DNA of 64,000 nucleotides from Phyllobacterium zundukense (GTDB lineage Bacteria; Pseudomonadota; Alphaproteobacteria; Rhizobiales; Rhizobiaceae), in contig NZ_CP017940.1 in NCBI RefSeq assembly GCF_002764115.1, positions 3,880,501-3,944,500 of the forward strand, given 5' to 3'. Shown in pieces: positions 19,456 through 29,733 of the stretch (position 1 is its first letter; each line of letters opens with the position of its first letter). The notes below the pieces were generated by a model. It searched no databases. It saw nothing but the letters and a program-made list of their open reading frames with translations, and was not told the DNA's origin. The position numbers and the translations under genes were made by a program.

Positions 19456-20370
19456 ATGTCTATTCTCGTCAACAAGGACACCAAGGTTCTCGTCCAGGGC
19501 CTGACCGGCAAGACCGGTACTTTTCATACCGAACAGGCTCTGGCCTACTACGGCACCAAGATGGTCGGCGGCATTCACCCGAAAAAGGGCGGCGAGACCT
19601 GGGAGGGTAATCTGCCCACCGGTTCGAGCGCCCAGCTGCCGATTTTCAGCTCCGTTGCCGAAGGCAAGGATCGCACCGGCGCCAACGCCTCGGTGATCTA
19701 TGTGCCGCCGGCAGGGGCTGCAGAAGCCATCATCGAAGCGATCGAGGCGGAAATTCCGCTGATCATCTGCATCACCGAAGGCATTCCCGTCATGGACATG
19801 GTGCGGGTCAAGGCCCGTCTCGACCGTTCCGCATCCCGCCTGATCGGTCCGAATTGCCCGGGCGTCCTGACGCCGGAAGAATGCAAGATCGGCATCATGC
19901 CGGGAAACATCTTCAAGAAGGGTTCCGTGGGTGTTGTATCCCGCTCCGGGACACTTACCTATGAGGCAGTATTTCAAACGACGAATGAAGGCCTTGGCCA
20001 GACGACTGCTGTCGGTATCGGCGGCGATCCTGTGAAGGGCACGGAATTCATCGATGTCCTGGAAATGTTCCTTGCCGACGAAGCGACGAAATCAATCATC
20101 ATGATCGGTGAAATCGGTGGCTCGGCCGAAGAAGATGCAGCGCAGTTCATTGCCGACGAAGCAAAGCGTGGCCGCAAGAAGCCGATGGCCGGTTTCATCG
20201 CTGGACGCACGGCTCCTCCCGGACGCACGATGGGCCATGCCGGAGCGGTTATCTCCGGTGGCAAGGGCGGCGCGGAAGACAAGATTGCCGCCATGGAAGC
20301 CGCGGGCATCCGCGTTTCGCCATCGCCTGCGCAGCTTGGCAAGACATTGGTTGAAGTCCTCAAGGGCTGA
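19456..20370 (+). CDS. sucD: Succinyl-CoA synthetase subunit alpha
   Basis: A 304-residue subunit carrying the CoA-binding Rossmann fold ([18 protein letters not shown]) and the phosphohistidine loop [20 protein letters not shown] (active-site His of GHAGA near residue 250). [20 protein letters not shown] and [11 protein letters not shown] are standard. It pairs with SucC; the three-base gap between the genes implies coupled translation. A stem-loop sits between sucD and sucA. Confidence 0.97.
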   Translation: MSILVNKDTKVLVQGLTGKTGTFHTEQALAYYGTKMVGGIHPKKGGETWEGNLPTGSSAQLPIFSSVAEGKDRTGANASVIYVPPAGAAEAIIEAIEAEIPLIICITEGIPVMDMVRVKARLDRSASRLIGPNCPGVLTPEECKIGIMPGNIFKKGSVGVVSRSGTLTYEAVFQTTNEGLGQTTAVGIGGDPVKGTEFIDVLEMFLADEATKSIIMIGEIGGSAEEDAAQFIADEAKRGRKKPMAGFIAGRTAPPGRTMGHAGAVISGGKGGAEDKIAAMEAAGIRVSPSPAQLGKTLVEVLKG

Positions 20371-20392
20371 GGCCGGCAAGAAGCACGAATGA

Positions 20393-20416
20393 ATCGGGGC
20401 GAATGCTCGCCCCGAT
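20393..20416 (+). other. Intercistronic stem-loop between sucD and sucA
   Basis: Perfect 10-bp stem ATCGGGGCGA/TCGCCCCGAT with loop ATGC, 23 bp after the sucD stop. No T-run follows, so it is not a standard intrinsic terminator. It could protect the upstream mRNA from 3' decay or lower sucA expression relative to sucCD. Confidence 0.55.
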
Positions 20417-20519
20417 CGATCCACGGGGCCATGTGGGCCTCAACCCAGAGTGATACTGGTTTAAGATGAACCGGTGCACTCTTACAAAGGGAGACGGAGC
20501 ACGGGCTCCGGTCACGAAT

Positions 20520-23500
20520 ATGGCACGTCAAGAACAGGCCAACGACATTTTCGCGCTCACCTCGTTTCTTTATGGTGGCAATGCCCACTATATCGAGGAA
20601 CTGCACGCGCAATATGAGAAGGATCCGGCATCGGTTGGTACCGAATGGCAGGAATTCTTCGCCAACCTCAACGATACCAAGGACGATGTTCTCAAGAACG
20701 CCAAGGGCGCATCCTGGGAAAAGCCGAACTGGCCGATCGCCGGCAATGGCGAACTCGTATCGGCGCTCGACGGCAACTGGGGCGAAGTCGAAAAGCACAT
20801 CACCGACAAGCTGAAGGCCAAGGGCGCGAATGGTTCTGCGGCAACCAATGGAGTTGCCGCACCTCTGACGCCGGCATCCGACTCGGACATCATTCATGCG
20901 GCCCGCGATTCCGTGCGCGCAATCATGATGATCCGCGCCTATCGCATGCGCGGCCATTTGCATGCCAAGCTCGACCCGCTTGGCCTTGCCGAAGTCAAGG
21001 AAGACTACAACGAGCTGTCGCCTGAGAGCTATGGTTTCACGGCGGCCGATTTCGACCGCAAGATTTTCATCGATAATGTGCTGGGTCTCGAATATGCGAC
21101 GATCCCACAGATGCTCGAGATCCTTAAGCGCACCTATTGCTCGACCATTGGTGTCGAATTCATGCATATTTCCGATCCGGTGGAAAAGGCCTGGATCCAG
21201 GAACGCATCGAAGGCCCGGACAAGGGCGTCGCCTTCACCGCTGAAGGCAAGAGGGCGATCCTGTCGAAGCTGATTGAGGCCGAAGGTTTCGAGCAATTCA
21301 TCGACGTCAAGTACAAGGGTACCAAGCGCTTCGGCCTGGATGGCGGCGAGTCGCTCATTCCGGCGCTGGAACAGATCGTCAAGCGTGGCGGGTCCATGGG
21401 CCTGAAGGAAATCGTCCTCGGCATGGCGCATCGTGGCCGCCTCAACGTGCTCAGCCAGTTCATGCGCAAGCCGCACCGTGCCATTTTCCATGAATTCAAG
21501 GGTGGTTCCTACACGCCGGACGATGTCGAAGGTTCCGGCGACGTGAAGTACCATCTAGGAGCCTCGTCGGACCGCGAGTTCGATGGCAACAAGGTCCATC
21601 TCTCGCTGACGGCCAACCCCTCGCACCTCGAAATCGTCAATCCGGTAGTCATGGGCAAGGCACGCGCCAAGCAGGACCTGCTCTGCGGCCGCGACCGTGA
21701 CGAAATCGTGCCGCTGTCCGAGCGTTCGAAGGTCATGCCGCTGCTTCTGCATGGCGACGCAGCCTTCGCCGGCCAGGGCGTGGTTGCCGAGTGCCTCGGC
21801 CTTTCCGGCCTGCGCGGGCATCGCGTTGCCGGTACGGTGCATTTTATCATCAACAACCAGATCGGCTTTACCACCAATCCGCGTTTCTCGCGCTCCTCGC
21901 CATATCCTTCCGATGTTGCGAAGATGATCGAAGCGCCGATCTTCCACGTCAATGGCGACGATCCGGAAGCTGTGGTCTATGTGGCGAAGATCGCCACCGA
22001 ATATCGTATGACGTTCCACAAGCCGGTTGTCATCGACATGTTCTGCTATCGCCGCTTCGGCCATAACGAAGGCGACGAGCCGGCGTTCACGCAGCCGATC
22101 ATGTACAAGACGATCCGCAGCCAGAAGACGACGGTTCAGCTCTATTCGGCGAAGCTGATCGAGGAGGGCCTGATTACCGAGGCCGATCTCGAGAAGATGC
22201 GTGCCGCATGGCGCGAAAATCTCGAGCAGGAGTTCGAGGCTGGCCAGGCGTACAAGCCAAACAAGGCCGACTGGCTCGACGGTGCCTGGAGTGGCCTGCG
22301 TACGGCAGATAATGCCGATGAGCAGCGCCGCGGCAAGACTGGGCTGCCGGTGAAGACGCTCAAGGAAATCGGCAAGAAGCTTGCCGAAGTCCCGGCCGGT
22401 CTCAACGTGCACCGGACGATCCAGCGCTTCCAGGACAACCGCGCCAAGATGATCGAAACTGGAGAAGGCTTCGACTGGGCAACAGCGGAGGCTCTGGCGT
22501 TCGGTTCGCTGGTGACGGAAGGCCATCCGGTACGCCTGTCGGGTCAGGATGTCGAGCGTGGTACATTCAGCCAGCGGCATTCGGTGCTCTACGATCAGGA
22601 CACCGAACAGCGCTACATCCCGCTCAATAATCTGCAGAAGGGTCAGGCGCTCTACGAAGTCATCAATTCGATGCTTTCGGAAGAAGCGGTTCTCGGCTTC
22701 GAATATGGCTATTCGCTGTCGGATCCACGTGCCCTGACTCTGTGGGAAGCGCAGTTCGGCGACTTCGCCAATGGTGCACAGGTCATCTTCGACCAGTTCA
22801 TCTCGTCGGGCGAGCGCAAATGGCTGCGCATGTCGGGTCTCGTCTGCCTGTTGCCACATGGCTATGAGGGGCAGGGGCCGGAACATTCGTCGGCCCGCCT
22901 CGAACGCTATCTCCAGCTCTGTGCGGAAGACAATATGCAGGTTGCAAACTGCACGACGCCTGCGAATTACTTCCATATCCTGCGCCGTCAGATGAAGCGC
23001 GACTTCCGCAAGCCGCTGATCCTGATGACGCCGAAGTCGCTGCTGCGTCACAAGCGGGCGGTCTCGTCGATCGGCGACTTCACCGGGGATTCGTCCTTCC
23101 ATCGCCTGCTGTGGGACGACGCGCAGCTGCTCAAGGATCAGCCGATCAAGCTGCAGAAGGACTCAAAGATCCGCCGCGTAGTCCTGTGCTCCGGCAAGGT
23201 CTATTACGATCTTTACGAAGAGCGCGAAAAGCGCGGGATTGACGACGTCTATCTCCTGCGCGTCGAGCAGCTTTATCCATTCCCTGCAAAGGCCCTGATC
23301 ACCGAGCTTTCCCGCTTCCGCAATGCGGAAATGGTCTGGTGTCAGGAAGAACCCAAGAACATGGGTGCCTGGGCCTTTATCGATCCCTATCTGGAATGGG
23401 TTCTGGCGCATATCGATGCCAAGCATCAGCGCGTTCGTTATACCGGACGTCCTGCTGCTGCATCGACTGCAACTGGCTTGATGTCCAAACACCTTGCACA

Positions 23501-23537
23501 GCTCGAAGCATTGCTTGAAGATGCTTTGGGTTCTTAA
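20520..23537 (+). CDS. sucA: 2-oxoglutarate dehydrogenase E1 component
   Basis: A 1005-residue thiamine-diphosphate enzyme that decarboxylates 2-oxoglutarate. The N-terminal E2-docking segment is [24 protein letters not shown] binding is seen in [14 protein letters not shown] and [20 protein letters not shown] through [33 protein letters not shown] is in the second pyrimidine domain. The frame is open 54 bp further upstream, but ATG 20520 ([11 protein letters not shown]) matches family N-termini. No clear ribosome site precedes it. It lies 149 bp after sucD, with sucB 32 bp downstream. Confidence 0.96.
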   Translation: MARQEQANDIFALTSFLYGGNAHYIEELHAQYEKDPASVGTEWQEFFANLNDTKDDVLKNAKGASWEKPNWPIAGNGELVSALDGNWGEVEKHITDKLKAKGANGSAATNGVAAPLTPASDSDIIHAARDSVRAIMMIRAYRMRGHLHAKLDPLGLAEVKEDYNELSPESYGFTAADFDRKIFIDNVLGLEYATIPQMLEILKRTYCSTIGVEFMHISDPVEKAWIQERIEGPDKGVAFTAEGKRAILSKLIEAEGFEQFIDVKYKGTKRFGLDGGESLIPALEQIVKRGGSMGLKEIVLGMAHRGRLNVLSQFMRKPHRAIFHEFKGGSYTPDDVEGSGDVKYHLGASSDREFDGNKVHLSLTANPSHLEIVNPVVMGKARAKQDLLCGRDRDEIVPLSERSKVMPLLLHGDAAFAGQGVVAECLGLSGLRGHRVAGTVHFIINNQIGFTTNPRFSRSSPYPSDVAKMIEAPIFHVNGDDPEAVVYVAKIATEYRMTFHKPVVIDMFCYRRFGHNEGDEPAFTQPIMYKTIRSQKTTVQLYSAKLIEEGLITEADLEKMRAAWRENLEQEFEAGQAYKPNKADWLDGAWSGLRTADNADEQRRGKTGLPVKTLKEIGKKLAEVPAGLNVHRTIQRFQDNRAKMIETGEGFDWATAEALAFGSLVTEGHPVRLSGQDVERGTFSQRHSVLYDQDTEQRYIPLNNLQKGQALYEVINSMLSEEAVLGFEYGYSLSDPRALTLWEAQFGDFANGAQVIFDQFISSGERKWLRMSGLVCLLPHGYEGQGPEHSSARLERYLQLCAEDNMQVANCTTPANYFHILRRQMKRDFRKPLILMTPKSLLRHKRAVSSIGDFTGDSSFHRLLWDDAQLLKDQPIKLQKDSKIRRVVLCSGKVYYDLYEEREKRGIDDVYLLRVEQLYPFPAKALITELSRFRNAEMVWCQEEPKNMGAWAFIDPYLEWVLAHIDAKHQRVRYTGRPAAASTATGLMSKHLAQLEALLEDALGS

Positions 23538-23569
23538 TTAACAAAGAAAATCAACGGAAGAGCGAGAAC

Positions 23570-24859
23570 ATGGCAACCGAAATCCGCGTCCCAACGCTGG
23601 GCGAATCCGTTTCCGAAGCGACCATTGGCAAATGGTTCAAGAAGGTCGGCGAGGCTATTGCCGTTGATGAACCCCTCGTCGAGCTCGAGACCGACAAGGT
23701 GACGATCGAGGTCCCGGCAGCCGCTGCCGGATCGCTCGCTGAAATCACGGCCAAGGAAGGCGACACGGTTGAAGTTGGCGCTTTGCTCGGCATGATTGGC
23801 TCGGGGGATGGCGCAGCCGCCGCCCCTGCCAAGAAGGAAGAGGCAAAGCCGCAAGCCGTTGCGCAGGCATCGGGTGCCGCCGCTGCAACATCGACTGCGG
23901 AAGCAGCGACCAAGACCGCTGAAGTCGCCGGTGAACCGGCAATCGCCGAGCGCAAGCCAAGCGAAATGCCGGCTTCTCCGGCAGCCTCCAAGCTTCTGGC
24001 TGAAAAAGGCGTTTCGGTATCCCAGGTCGACGGCTCCGGCAAGCGTGGCCAGGTTCTCAAGGGTGACGTGCTCGATGCCGTTGCCAAGGGCATCCCCGCC
24101 CAGCCTGCAGCGGAAGCGCCGAAAGCTGTTGCCCGCCCTGCATCGCCTGCTGACGATGCTTCGCGCGAAGAGCGGGTGAAGATGACCCGCCTGCGCCAGA
24201 CCATTGCCAAGCGCCTGAAGGATGCGCAGAGCACGGCCGCCATGCTGACCACCTATAATGAGGTGGATATGTCGGCGGTCATGGACCTGCGCAATCGCTA
24301 CAAGGAGATCTTCGAGAAGAAGCACGGCGTCAAGCTTGGTTTCATGGGCTTCTTCACCAAGGCCGTCACCCATGCATTGAAGGAAATTCCGGCAGTCAAC
24401 GCAGAGATCGATGGCACGGACATCATCTACAAGAACTTTGCCCATGTCGGCGTTGCAGTCGGCACGGACAAGGGCCTCGTCGTTCCGGTCGTACGCAATG
24501 CGGACCAGATGTCGATCGCCGAGATCGAAAAGGAAATCGGCCGTCTCGGCAAGGCAGCACGCGATGGCGCCCTGTCCATGGCTGACATGCAGGGCGGTAC
24601 CTTCACCATCTCCAATGGCGGTGTCTACGGTTCGCTCATGTCGTCGCCGATCCTCAACGCACCGCAGTCCGGCATTCTTGGCATGCACAAGATCCAGGAT
24701 CGTCCGGTCGTCGTTGGCGGGCAGATTGTCATCCGCCCGATGATGTACCTGGCGCTGAGCTACGATCACCGTATTGTTGATGGCAAGGAAGCAGTAACCT
24801 TCCTCGTGCGTGTAAAGGAAAGCCTCGAGGATCCGGAACGTCTCGTTCTCGATCTCTGA
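23570..24859 (+). CDS. sucB: Dihydrolipoyllysine succinyltransferase (E2 of 2-oxoglutarate dehydrogenase)
   Basis: A 429-residue core subunit with the usual order. A lipoyl domain (residues 1-77; lipoyl Lys in [11 protein letters not shown]) is followed by an Ala/Pro linker. The E3/E1-binding domain is [20 protein letters not shown] (about 137-156). The catalytic acyltransferase domain ends in the active-site [16 protein letters not shown]. There is a single lipoyl domain, as expected for SucB. A GC-rich stem (24879-24902) without a T-run follows, and lpdA comes 1.8 kb later after three unrelated small genes. Confidence 0.97.
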   Translation: MATEIRVPTLGESVSEATIGKWFKKVGEAIAVDEPLVELETDKVTIEVPAAAAGSLAEITAKEGDTVEVGALLGMIGSGDGAAAAPAKKEEAKPQAVAQASGAAAATSTAEAATKTAEVAGEPAIAERKPSEMPASPAASKLLAEKGVSVSQVDGSGKRGQVLKGDVLDAVAKGIPAQPAAEAPKAVARPASPADDASREERVKMTRLRQTIAKRLKDAQSTAAMLTTYNEVDMSAVMDLRNRYKEIFEKKHGVKLGFMGFFTKAVTHALKEIPAVNAEIDGTDIIYKNFAHVGVAVGTDKGLVVPVVRNADQMSIAEIEKEIGRLGKAARDGALSMADMQGGTFTISNGGVYGSLMSSPILNAPQSGILGMHKIQDRPVVVGGQIVIRPMMYLALSYDHRIVDGKEAVTFLVRVKESLEDPERLVLDL

Positions 24860-24987
24860 TACGGGTCCTTCGACCAAACGGGGCCGCTATTGTGTGGCCC
24901 CGGTGGTGCATCGGAATGAATTCGCTTAATCTTGTTGGCCGGGCGCGGTTTCTCGAATCCGCGGCATAGGATGAAAGGCAAAGCAAA

Positions 24988-25413
24988 ATGGCTGATGTAC
25001 CGAATTATCCGCCTGTCGAGCCACACATCTGCGTCAAGGGCGGCCTTGAAGCGATCACTTTCTACGAAAAAGCCTTCGGTGCCAAAAACACCTTCAAGCA
25101 AATGACCGAGGATGGAAAGCGCGTCATGCACGCCAATTTATCGCTGTTTGGCGGCACCATAATGATGCATGACGAGTTTCCGGAATATGGGGGCGATGTC
25201 CTTTCGCCAGCAAGCCGTGGCGGTGCGAGCGTCGCGATCAGCATCAACCTGCCGAAAGCCGCGGATGTCGACCAGGCCGTCGACCGCGCTGTCAAGGCTG
25301 GTGCAACGCTCATCATGCCCGTCGAAGACACGTTCTGGAATGCGCGCTATGGCCGCGTGAAGGACCCGTTTGGCCATGTCTGGGCGTTCAACGCGCCGCT
25401 TGGTGGAGCATGA
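24988..25413 (+). CDS. VOC family (glyoxalase/PhnB-like) protein
   Basis: A 141-residue protein of the vicinal oxygen chelate fold, PhnB/'YdcJ-like' subgroup. It begins PNYPPVEPHICVKGGLEAITFYEKAFGAK, has MHANLSLFGGTIMMHDEFPE in the middle and ends GRVKDPFGHVWAFNAPLG. Members bind small molecules or catalyse varied reactions; the substrate here is unknown. It is encoded between sucB and a LysE exporter; its stop region overlaps the upstream possible start of that gene. Confidence 0.85.
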   Translation: MADVPNYPPVEPHICVKGGLEAITFYEKAFGAKNTFKQMTEDGKRVMHANLSLFGGTIMMHDEFPEYGGDVLSPASRGGASVAISINLPKAADVDQAVDRAVKAGATLIMPVEDTFWNARYGRVKDPFGHVWAFNAPLGGA

Positions 25414-25415
25414 TT

Positions 25416-26054
25416 ATGTCGCATTATCTCTACGAGCTTCTCGGCCTCATGGCGGTATTCTCGATCACGATCGTGTCGCCGGGTGCCGATTTTGCGCTTG
25501 TCGTCCGGCAGAGCATTGTGCATGGGCGGCGCAGCGCCATTATCACCAGCTTCGGCATCGGCGCATCGCTGCTGTTCCATATCAGCTACACGGTCCTCGG
25601 CCTCGGGCTTATCGTGTCGAAGTCTCTCTATCTTTTCGGCATGCTCAAATGGGCCGGTGCCGCCTATCTGTTCTATCTCGGCATCAAGGCGTTGCTGTCG
25701 TCGGCACCGGAGGCGCCATCTGAAATGGCTGAAAGCGAACCTGCCAGGCAGCTCTCTGCACTGCGCTGCTTTCTCATGGGCTTCGTCACCAATGCTCTGA
25801 ATCCGAAAGCCGTGCTCTTCTTCCTGTCGCTGTTCTCGGCGCTGGTCAGCCACGAGACTCCCGTCCTGATTCAGGCGGGTTACGGCGTCGTCATGTCGAC
25901 AGCATTGATTTCCTGGTTCATCGCTGTATCCATCTTTTTCACGATGCAATCCGTGCGCGACCGCTTCGTCGCCTGGGGCCGCTGGTTCAACCGCGTCACC
26001 GGGCTCGTATTCATCGGGCTTGGCGTCAAGCTTGCAAGCAGCCAAGCGAGCTAG
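25416..26054 (+). CDS. LysE family translocator
   Basis: A 212-residue inner-membrane exporter with about six helices. It has the LysE/RhtB hallmark near the N-terminus (SITIVSPGADFALVVRQSI; consensus PGP replaced by PGA) and FLMGFVTNALNPKAVLFFLS in the middle. Members export amino acids or related metabolites. An ATG at 25410 overlaps the VOC stop; ATG 25416 is preferred because GGTGGAG lies at proper spacing. The probable operon is VOC-LysE-secreted hypothetical-lpdA. Confidence 0.88.
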   Translation: MSHYLYELLGLMAVFSITIVSPGADFALVVRQSIVHGRRSAIITSFGIGASLLFHISYTVLGLGLIVSKSLYLFGMLKWAGAAYLFYLGIKALLSSAPEAPSEMAESEPARQLSALRCFLMGFVTNALNPKAVLFFLSLFSALVSHETPVLIQAGYGVVMSTALISWFIAVSIFFTMQSVRDRFVAWGRWFNRVTGLVFIGLGVKLASSQAS

Positions 26055-26062
26055 AATATTTG

Positions 26063-26593
26063 ATGGCTTCCCACGCTCGCCACCATCCAACACGTATTGC
26101 CGCTGTTCTCGCGGCGGCTGCTTCACTGCTTGCTACGCCGGCTTTTGCCGCGTGCACCCAGGACCGCGCCATCTACACGGACAGGGATGACGCCTATACG
26201 CTGACGTTCAAACATGTTCCGGAAGATCTGCCGGTGATGACGTCGAACGAGTTCACGATCCAGATGAACGAGAGCGATCTGAAACTGGATGGTGTGGTGA
26301 TGTGGAATGAGGGCGTGGCCCGCCCCAACGGCATTGTCATGTATAAATGCCCGACCGGTGACGTCACCGGCGAAGAGTTGCAGGCGTGCACGGTCTGGCA
26401 AGGTGTCATCTATGCGTTGACGGAAGGCGCTGACGCCGACCTTTTGCCCAAGGCCAAGGAGCCCGCGGCGCAGGCATTGTTGTTGCCGGATTTTTCCAGC
26501 TCCATGAGTGGCTTCAATTTCAAACTCGAAAAACCCATCGAGACTTTCCCCTGGGAGGTCTTCCGTTTCAAAGAATGTGTTCCCGAACAGTAA
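26063..26593 (+). CDS. Conserved hypothetical secreted protein
   Basis: A 176-residue protein with a clear signal peptide (ALA-rich core, cleavage at TPAFA-AC near residue 30). The mature part begins CTQDRAIYTDRDDAYTLTF and includes a second and third Cys (MYKCPTGD, LQACTVW) and a fourth near the end (FKECVPEQ), which suggests two disulfides. I do not recognise the family. ATG 26063 is chosen over the in-frame TTG at 26060. It lies between the LysE exporter and lpdA, all in the same direction. Confidence 0.7.
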   Translation: MASHARHHPTRIAAVLAAAASLLATPAFAACTQDRAIYTDRDDAYTLTFKHVPEDLPVMTSNEFTIQMNESDLKLDGVVMWNEGVARPNGIVMYKCPTGDVTGEELQACTVWQGVIYALTEGADADLLPKAKEPAAQALLLPDFSSSMSGFNFKLEKPIETFPWEVFRFKECVPEQ

Positions 26594-26626
26594 TTTCGTG
26601 TGAGCTCCCAAAAGAAGGAATCAATC

Positions 26627-28033
26627 ATGGCATATGATGTCGTCGTCATCGGAACAGGTCCGGGCGGCTATGTGTGCGCGATCAAGGCCGCGCAGCTCGG
26701 CTTGAAGACCGCGGTGATCGAGAAGCGCGCTACTTTTGGCGGAACCTGCCTCAATATCGGCTGCATCCCCTCAAAGGCACTGCTGCATGCTTCGGAAGTG
26801 TTCCATGAGGCCGGCCATTCCCATGCCACGCTCGGTGTCGATGTTGGCACCCCCAAGCTCAACCTGAAGGCGATGCTCGCTCACAAGGATGCAACGGTTG
26901 AATCGAACGTCAACGGTGTCGCTTTCCTGTTCAAAAAGAACAAGATCGATTCATTCATGGGCACTGGTAAGGTCGTTGCCGCCGGCAAGGTTTCGGTAAC
27001 CGCCGAAGACGGCTCGGTCCAGGAAATCGAGACGAAGAATATCGTTATCGCAACCGGTTCCGACGTTGCGGGCATTCCTGGTGTGAATGTCGACTTCGAC
27101 GAGAAAATCATCGTGTCTTCGACAGGTGCGCTGGAATTCGCAAAGGTTCCGGAACATCTCGTTGTGGTCGGCGGTGGCGTCATCGGCCTTGAACTCGGTT
27201 CCGTCTGGAGCCGCCTTGGATCGAAGGTAACTGTGGTGGAATTCCTCGACAAGATTCTCGGACCCATGGACGGCGATGTGTCGCGGCAGTTTCAGCGCAT
27301 GCTGGAAAAGCAGGGCATCGAGTTCAAGATGGGTGCGAAGGTCACCGGCGTCGAAAAGTCGGGCAAGGGCGCGAAGGTCACGTTCGAGCCGGTCAAGGGT
27401 GGCGATGCGGAAGTGATCGACGCCGATGTGGTGCTCGTGTCCACCGGCCGCAAGCCCTATACGGACGGTCTTGGCCTGAAGGAAGCCGGGGTTGCTGTGG
27501 ACGATCGCGGCCGGGTCGCCATCAATGATCATTGGCAGACCAATGTTCCCGGCATTTACGCCATTGGCGATGTCGTAGAGGGGGCGATGCTGGCACACAA
27601 GGCTGAAGATGAGGGTATTGCAGTCGCCGAAATCCTCGCCGGGCAGGTTGGACACGTCAATTACGACGCGATCCCCAGCGTGGTCTACACCCAGCCGGAA
27701 GTTGCCTCTGTCGGCAAGACCGAGGAAGAGCTGAAGGCGGCGGGTATCGAATACAAGGCCGGCAAATTCCCATTCACGGCCAATGGCCGGGCGCGCGCCA
27801 TGTTGCACACCGACGGTTTCGTCAAGATACTCGCCGACAAGGCAAGCGACCGCGTCCTTGGCGTGCACATTGTCGGTTATGGCGCTGGCGAAATGATCCA
27901 CGAGGCAACCGTACTGATGGAATTCGGCGGCTCATCGGAAGATCTGGCGCGCACGACGCATGCGCACCCGACCATGTCGGAAGCCGTGCGTGAAGCAGCT
28001 CTCGCCACGTTCTTCAAACCGATCCATATGTGA
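26627..28033 (+). CDS. lpdA: Dihydrolipoyl dehydrogenase (E3)
   Basis: A 468-residue flavoprotein that reoxidises dihydrolipoyl groups of the 2-oxo acid dehydrogenases. FAD motif VVIGTGPGGYVCAIKAAQLG; redox disulfide GGTCLNIGCIPSKALL (about residues 38-53); NAD motif VVGGGVIGLELGSVW; YAIGDV for the second FAD contact; C-terminal acid-base HAHPTMSEAV. An upstream in-frame GTG (26600) is rejected in favour of ATG 26627, which has AGAAGGAA before it. With sucA and sucB in the same strand order it completes OGDH. A strong terminator follows. Confidence 0.97.
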   Translation: MAYDVVVIGTGPGGYVCAIKAAQLGLKTAVIEKRATFGGTCLNIGCIPSKALLHASEVFHEAGHSHATLGVDVGTPKLNLKAMLAHKDATVESNVNGVAFLFKKNKIDSFMGTGKVVAAGKVSVTAEDGSVQEIETKNIVIATGSDVAGIPGVNVDFDEKIIVSSTGALEFAKVPEHLVVVGGGVIGLELGSVWSRLGSKVTVVEFLDKILGPMDGDVSRQFQRMLEKQGIEFKMGAKVTGVEKSGKGAKVTFEPVKGGDAEVIDADVVLVSTGRKPYTDGLGLKEAGVAVDDRGRVAINDHWQTNVPGIYAIGDVVEGAMLAHKAEDEGIAVAEILAGQVGHVNYDAIPSVVYTQPEVASVGKTEEELKAAGIEYKAGKFPFTANGRARAMLHTDGFVKILADKASDRVLGVHIVGYGAGEMIHEATVLMEFGGSSEDLARTTHAHPTMSEAVREAALATFFKPIHM

Positions 28034-28052
28034 TTTTCCAGCGTATTGTATG

Positions 28053-28084
28053 GAAAAGGCCCGGAATTCCGGGCCTTTTTTGTA
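28053..28084 (+). terminator. Rho-independent terminator of lpdA
   Basis: Perfect palindromic stem AAGGCCCGGAATTCCGGGCCTT followed by TTTTTG, 20-50 bp after the lpdA stop. The A-run on the left would also terminate leftward transcripts. Confidence 0.9.
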
Positions 28085-28103
28085 TTCTGGCGTACAGTAT
28101 TCG

Positions 28104-28442
28104 TTACTGAGCAGGAGCCGGAGCCGGTGTTGTGGGCGCTGGCGTTGTTGACGGCGCCGGAGCAGGCTCAGCGGGAGCCGGAGCTTTCGGTGCCGGGGCC
28201 ATCGCATCAGGTGCTGCGGGGGCTGCCGGGGCAGGCGCCTCACTCGTCGGGGCTGGCGGAGCTGGAGCATCCATCTCGGCGCCGCTGCGGTTCAGGTAAT
28301 AATAGCCGCCGACGACCAGCGCAGCGATGAGGATGCCAGCAATCAGAAAGCCACTGCCGCCGCCCGACTTGATCACAGTGGTTTTAGGATTCGTCGGATC
28401 GGTTTCCATGGGCCGCTGCTGCAAGTTTGGATCATAGGTCAT
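28104..28442 (-). CDS. Single-pass membrane protein with Pro/Ala-rich tail, unknown function
   Basis: A 112-residue protein with three parts: a short polar N-terminus (MTYDPNLQQRPMETDP), one transmembrane helix (about residues 32-51, FLIAGILIAALVVGGYYYLN) and a 60-residue low-complexity tail of repeated Pro-Ala and Thr-Pro. The layout suggests a membrane anchor with a periplasmic Pro-rich stalk. A good ribosome site (GGAGG) precedes the ATG. No family function is known to me. The repetitive 3' end is compositionally biased but in frame. Confidence 0.7.
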   Translation of the reverse strand: MTYDPNLQQRPMETDPTNPKTTVIKSGGGSGFLIAGILIAALVVGGYYYLNRSGAEMDAPAPPAPTSEAPAPAAPAAPDAMAPAPKAPAPAEPAPAPSTTPAPTTPAPAPAQ

Positions 28443-28594
28443 TTTGTGTCCTCCGTGACATTCCTTTACACAAGGATGTACGAATAACGGCTATTTCGCC
28501 ATTAGGTTCCAGAATATCCCGAAATTATGGAGATGTCTTCGGCACACGAGCGTGTATATACGTGGGTCTTGTGGATAAATACTTGCCCAGAGGC

Positions 28595-29662
28595 TCATTG
28601 AGCTGTGAGTGTATAGCCCTTGTTTTTGAGCAGTGCGACGAGACCTTGCTCTCCCGGCAGATGCAAGGCACCCACCGCTATGAATGCATTGCCTCTGTCG
28701 ACAATCGGAACAGCCCGGTCCGCCATGGTCCGGTTGCGGGCATTGACCATTTTCTCCTCGAATTCGGCGTAATTCTTGCCGCTTTCGGTTCCGTCGGGAG
28801 ACACCGAGCGCATCAGCGGGAAGATCATGCCAATCTGGCCTTGCGTGTAGAGCACGGTCATTGTTTCAAACACGTCGGGTAGTTTCGGCCCCAGCGTCAG
28901 GGTTTCGATCAGCCCGTCGATGTGGAACTGTGCCGGCAGCGAGGCCATGGCACTCAGCTGATCCTTGATGGTTTCGAGGCCTGCAATCTGCTTGCCGCGG
29001 CTCCTGGCCTCCTCGGCCAGCTTGATATCAAGAAAGTTCGTGCCTTCCTTCTTGCGCGCGAATTCGCAGGCTGGCATGGCAAGCATGCTAGTGAGCATCC
29101 ATGGCTGCATGCGGTTGACCGCTGCAAGGGAGATTCCGCGTTCGGAAAGTGCGGATCTGACGGTCTCCAGCTTGTCCTTGGGAATGAGTTTGTCGAGTGT
29201 GGTGCCATCGGTGAACATCATCAGATCGGGCGTCTCCGCCATGACCTTCATTGGCGCTTTCGGGTCGAGTACTTCGTCCGTTTCGATGACGATCGTATCG
29301 GCTCCCTGATAGGCGGCTTCCGCGGCGTCGGAAAGCTTCAGCACGCGCGGATCGGTCAGATGCATGGTACCGAACAGGAAGGAGGGTTTCACGCCAGGCT
29401 TTTCGATCTTCCAGAGCAGTCCCTTGCCGTTTTCAGTTTCCGCCGCTTCCTTGCGCAGGGCGTTGAGCTTGGCCGGGTCGGTTTTCGCCATCTCCGCGAT
29501 CAGATCGTGACCGCCGCAGGCAATCTCCTCGGCGCGGACGCGCGTTGCGCTGAAGGCGACAGCCAGAAACGAAGCCAGCAGCAGCCAGCTCAGCGCCAGG
29601 CAAAGCCTGAGAAGGCCATCGGCAATGCGATCAAGCGCGGGGAAAATATCTTTGTCGTTCAT
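28595..29662 (-). CDS. TraB/GumN family protein
   Basis: A 355-residue protein. An N-terminal hydrophobic anchor or signal (LCLALSWLLLASFLAVAF) is followed by the TraB/GumN domain: FLFGTMHLTDPRVLKL (GT-H motif) and DTIVIETDEVLDP. The C-terminal IVDRGNAFIAVGALHLPGEQGLVALL matches the conserved G-A-H-L-G element. The fold is related to metal-dependent TIKI-type peptidases; activity in bacteria is not settled. It probably faces the periplasm. It is a single gene between two minus-strand neighbours. Confidence 0.88.
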   Translation of the reverse strand: MNDKDIFPALDRIADGLLRLCLALSWLLLASFLAVAFSATRVRAEEIACGGHDLIAEMAKTDPAKLNALRKEAAETENGKGLLWKIEKPGVKPSFLFGTMHLTDPRVLKLSDAAEAAYQGADTIVIETDEVLDPKAPMKVMAETPDLMMFTDGTTLDKLIPKDKLETVRSALSERGISLAAVNRMQPWMLTSMLAMPACEFARKKEGTNFLDIKLAEEARSRGKQIAGLETIKDQLSAMASLPAQFHIDGLIETLTLGPKLPDVFETMTVLYTQGQIGMIFPLMRSVSPDGTESGKNYAEFEEKMVNARNRTMADRAVPIVDRGNAFIAVGALHLPGEQGLVALLKNKGYTLTAQ

Positions 29663-29733
29663 GCCCGGTTTCTATCCATATGCCTGCGCAGAAAGCGTTA
29701 ATCTCCTCCCGCAAATTGTCTGTAGTGTGAACT

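Noticed and set aside
19974..23102. Two further long minus-strand open frames opposite sucD and sucA
   Set aside because: Same antisense effect. The plus-strand proteins are full length with all motifs.
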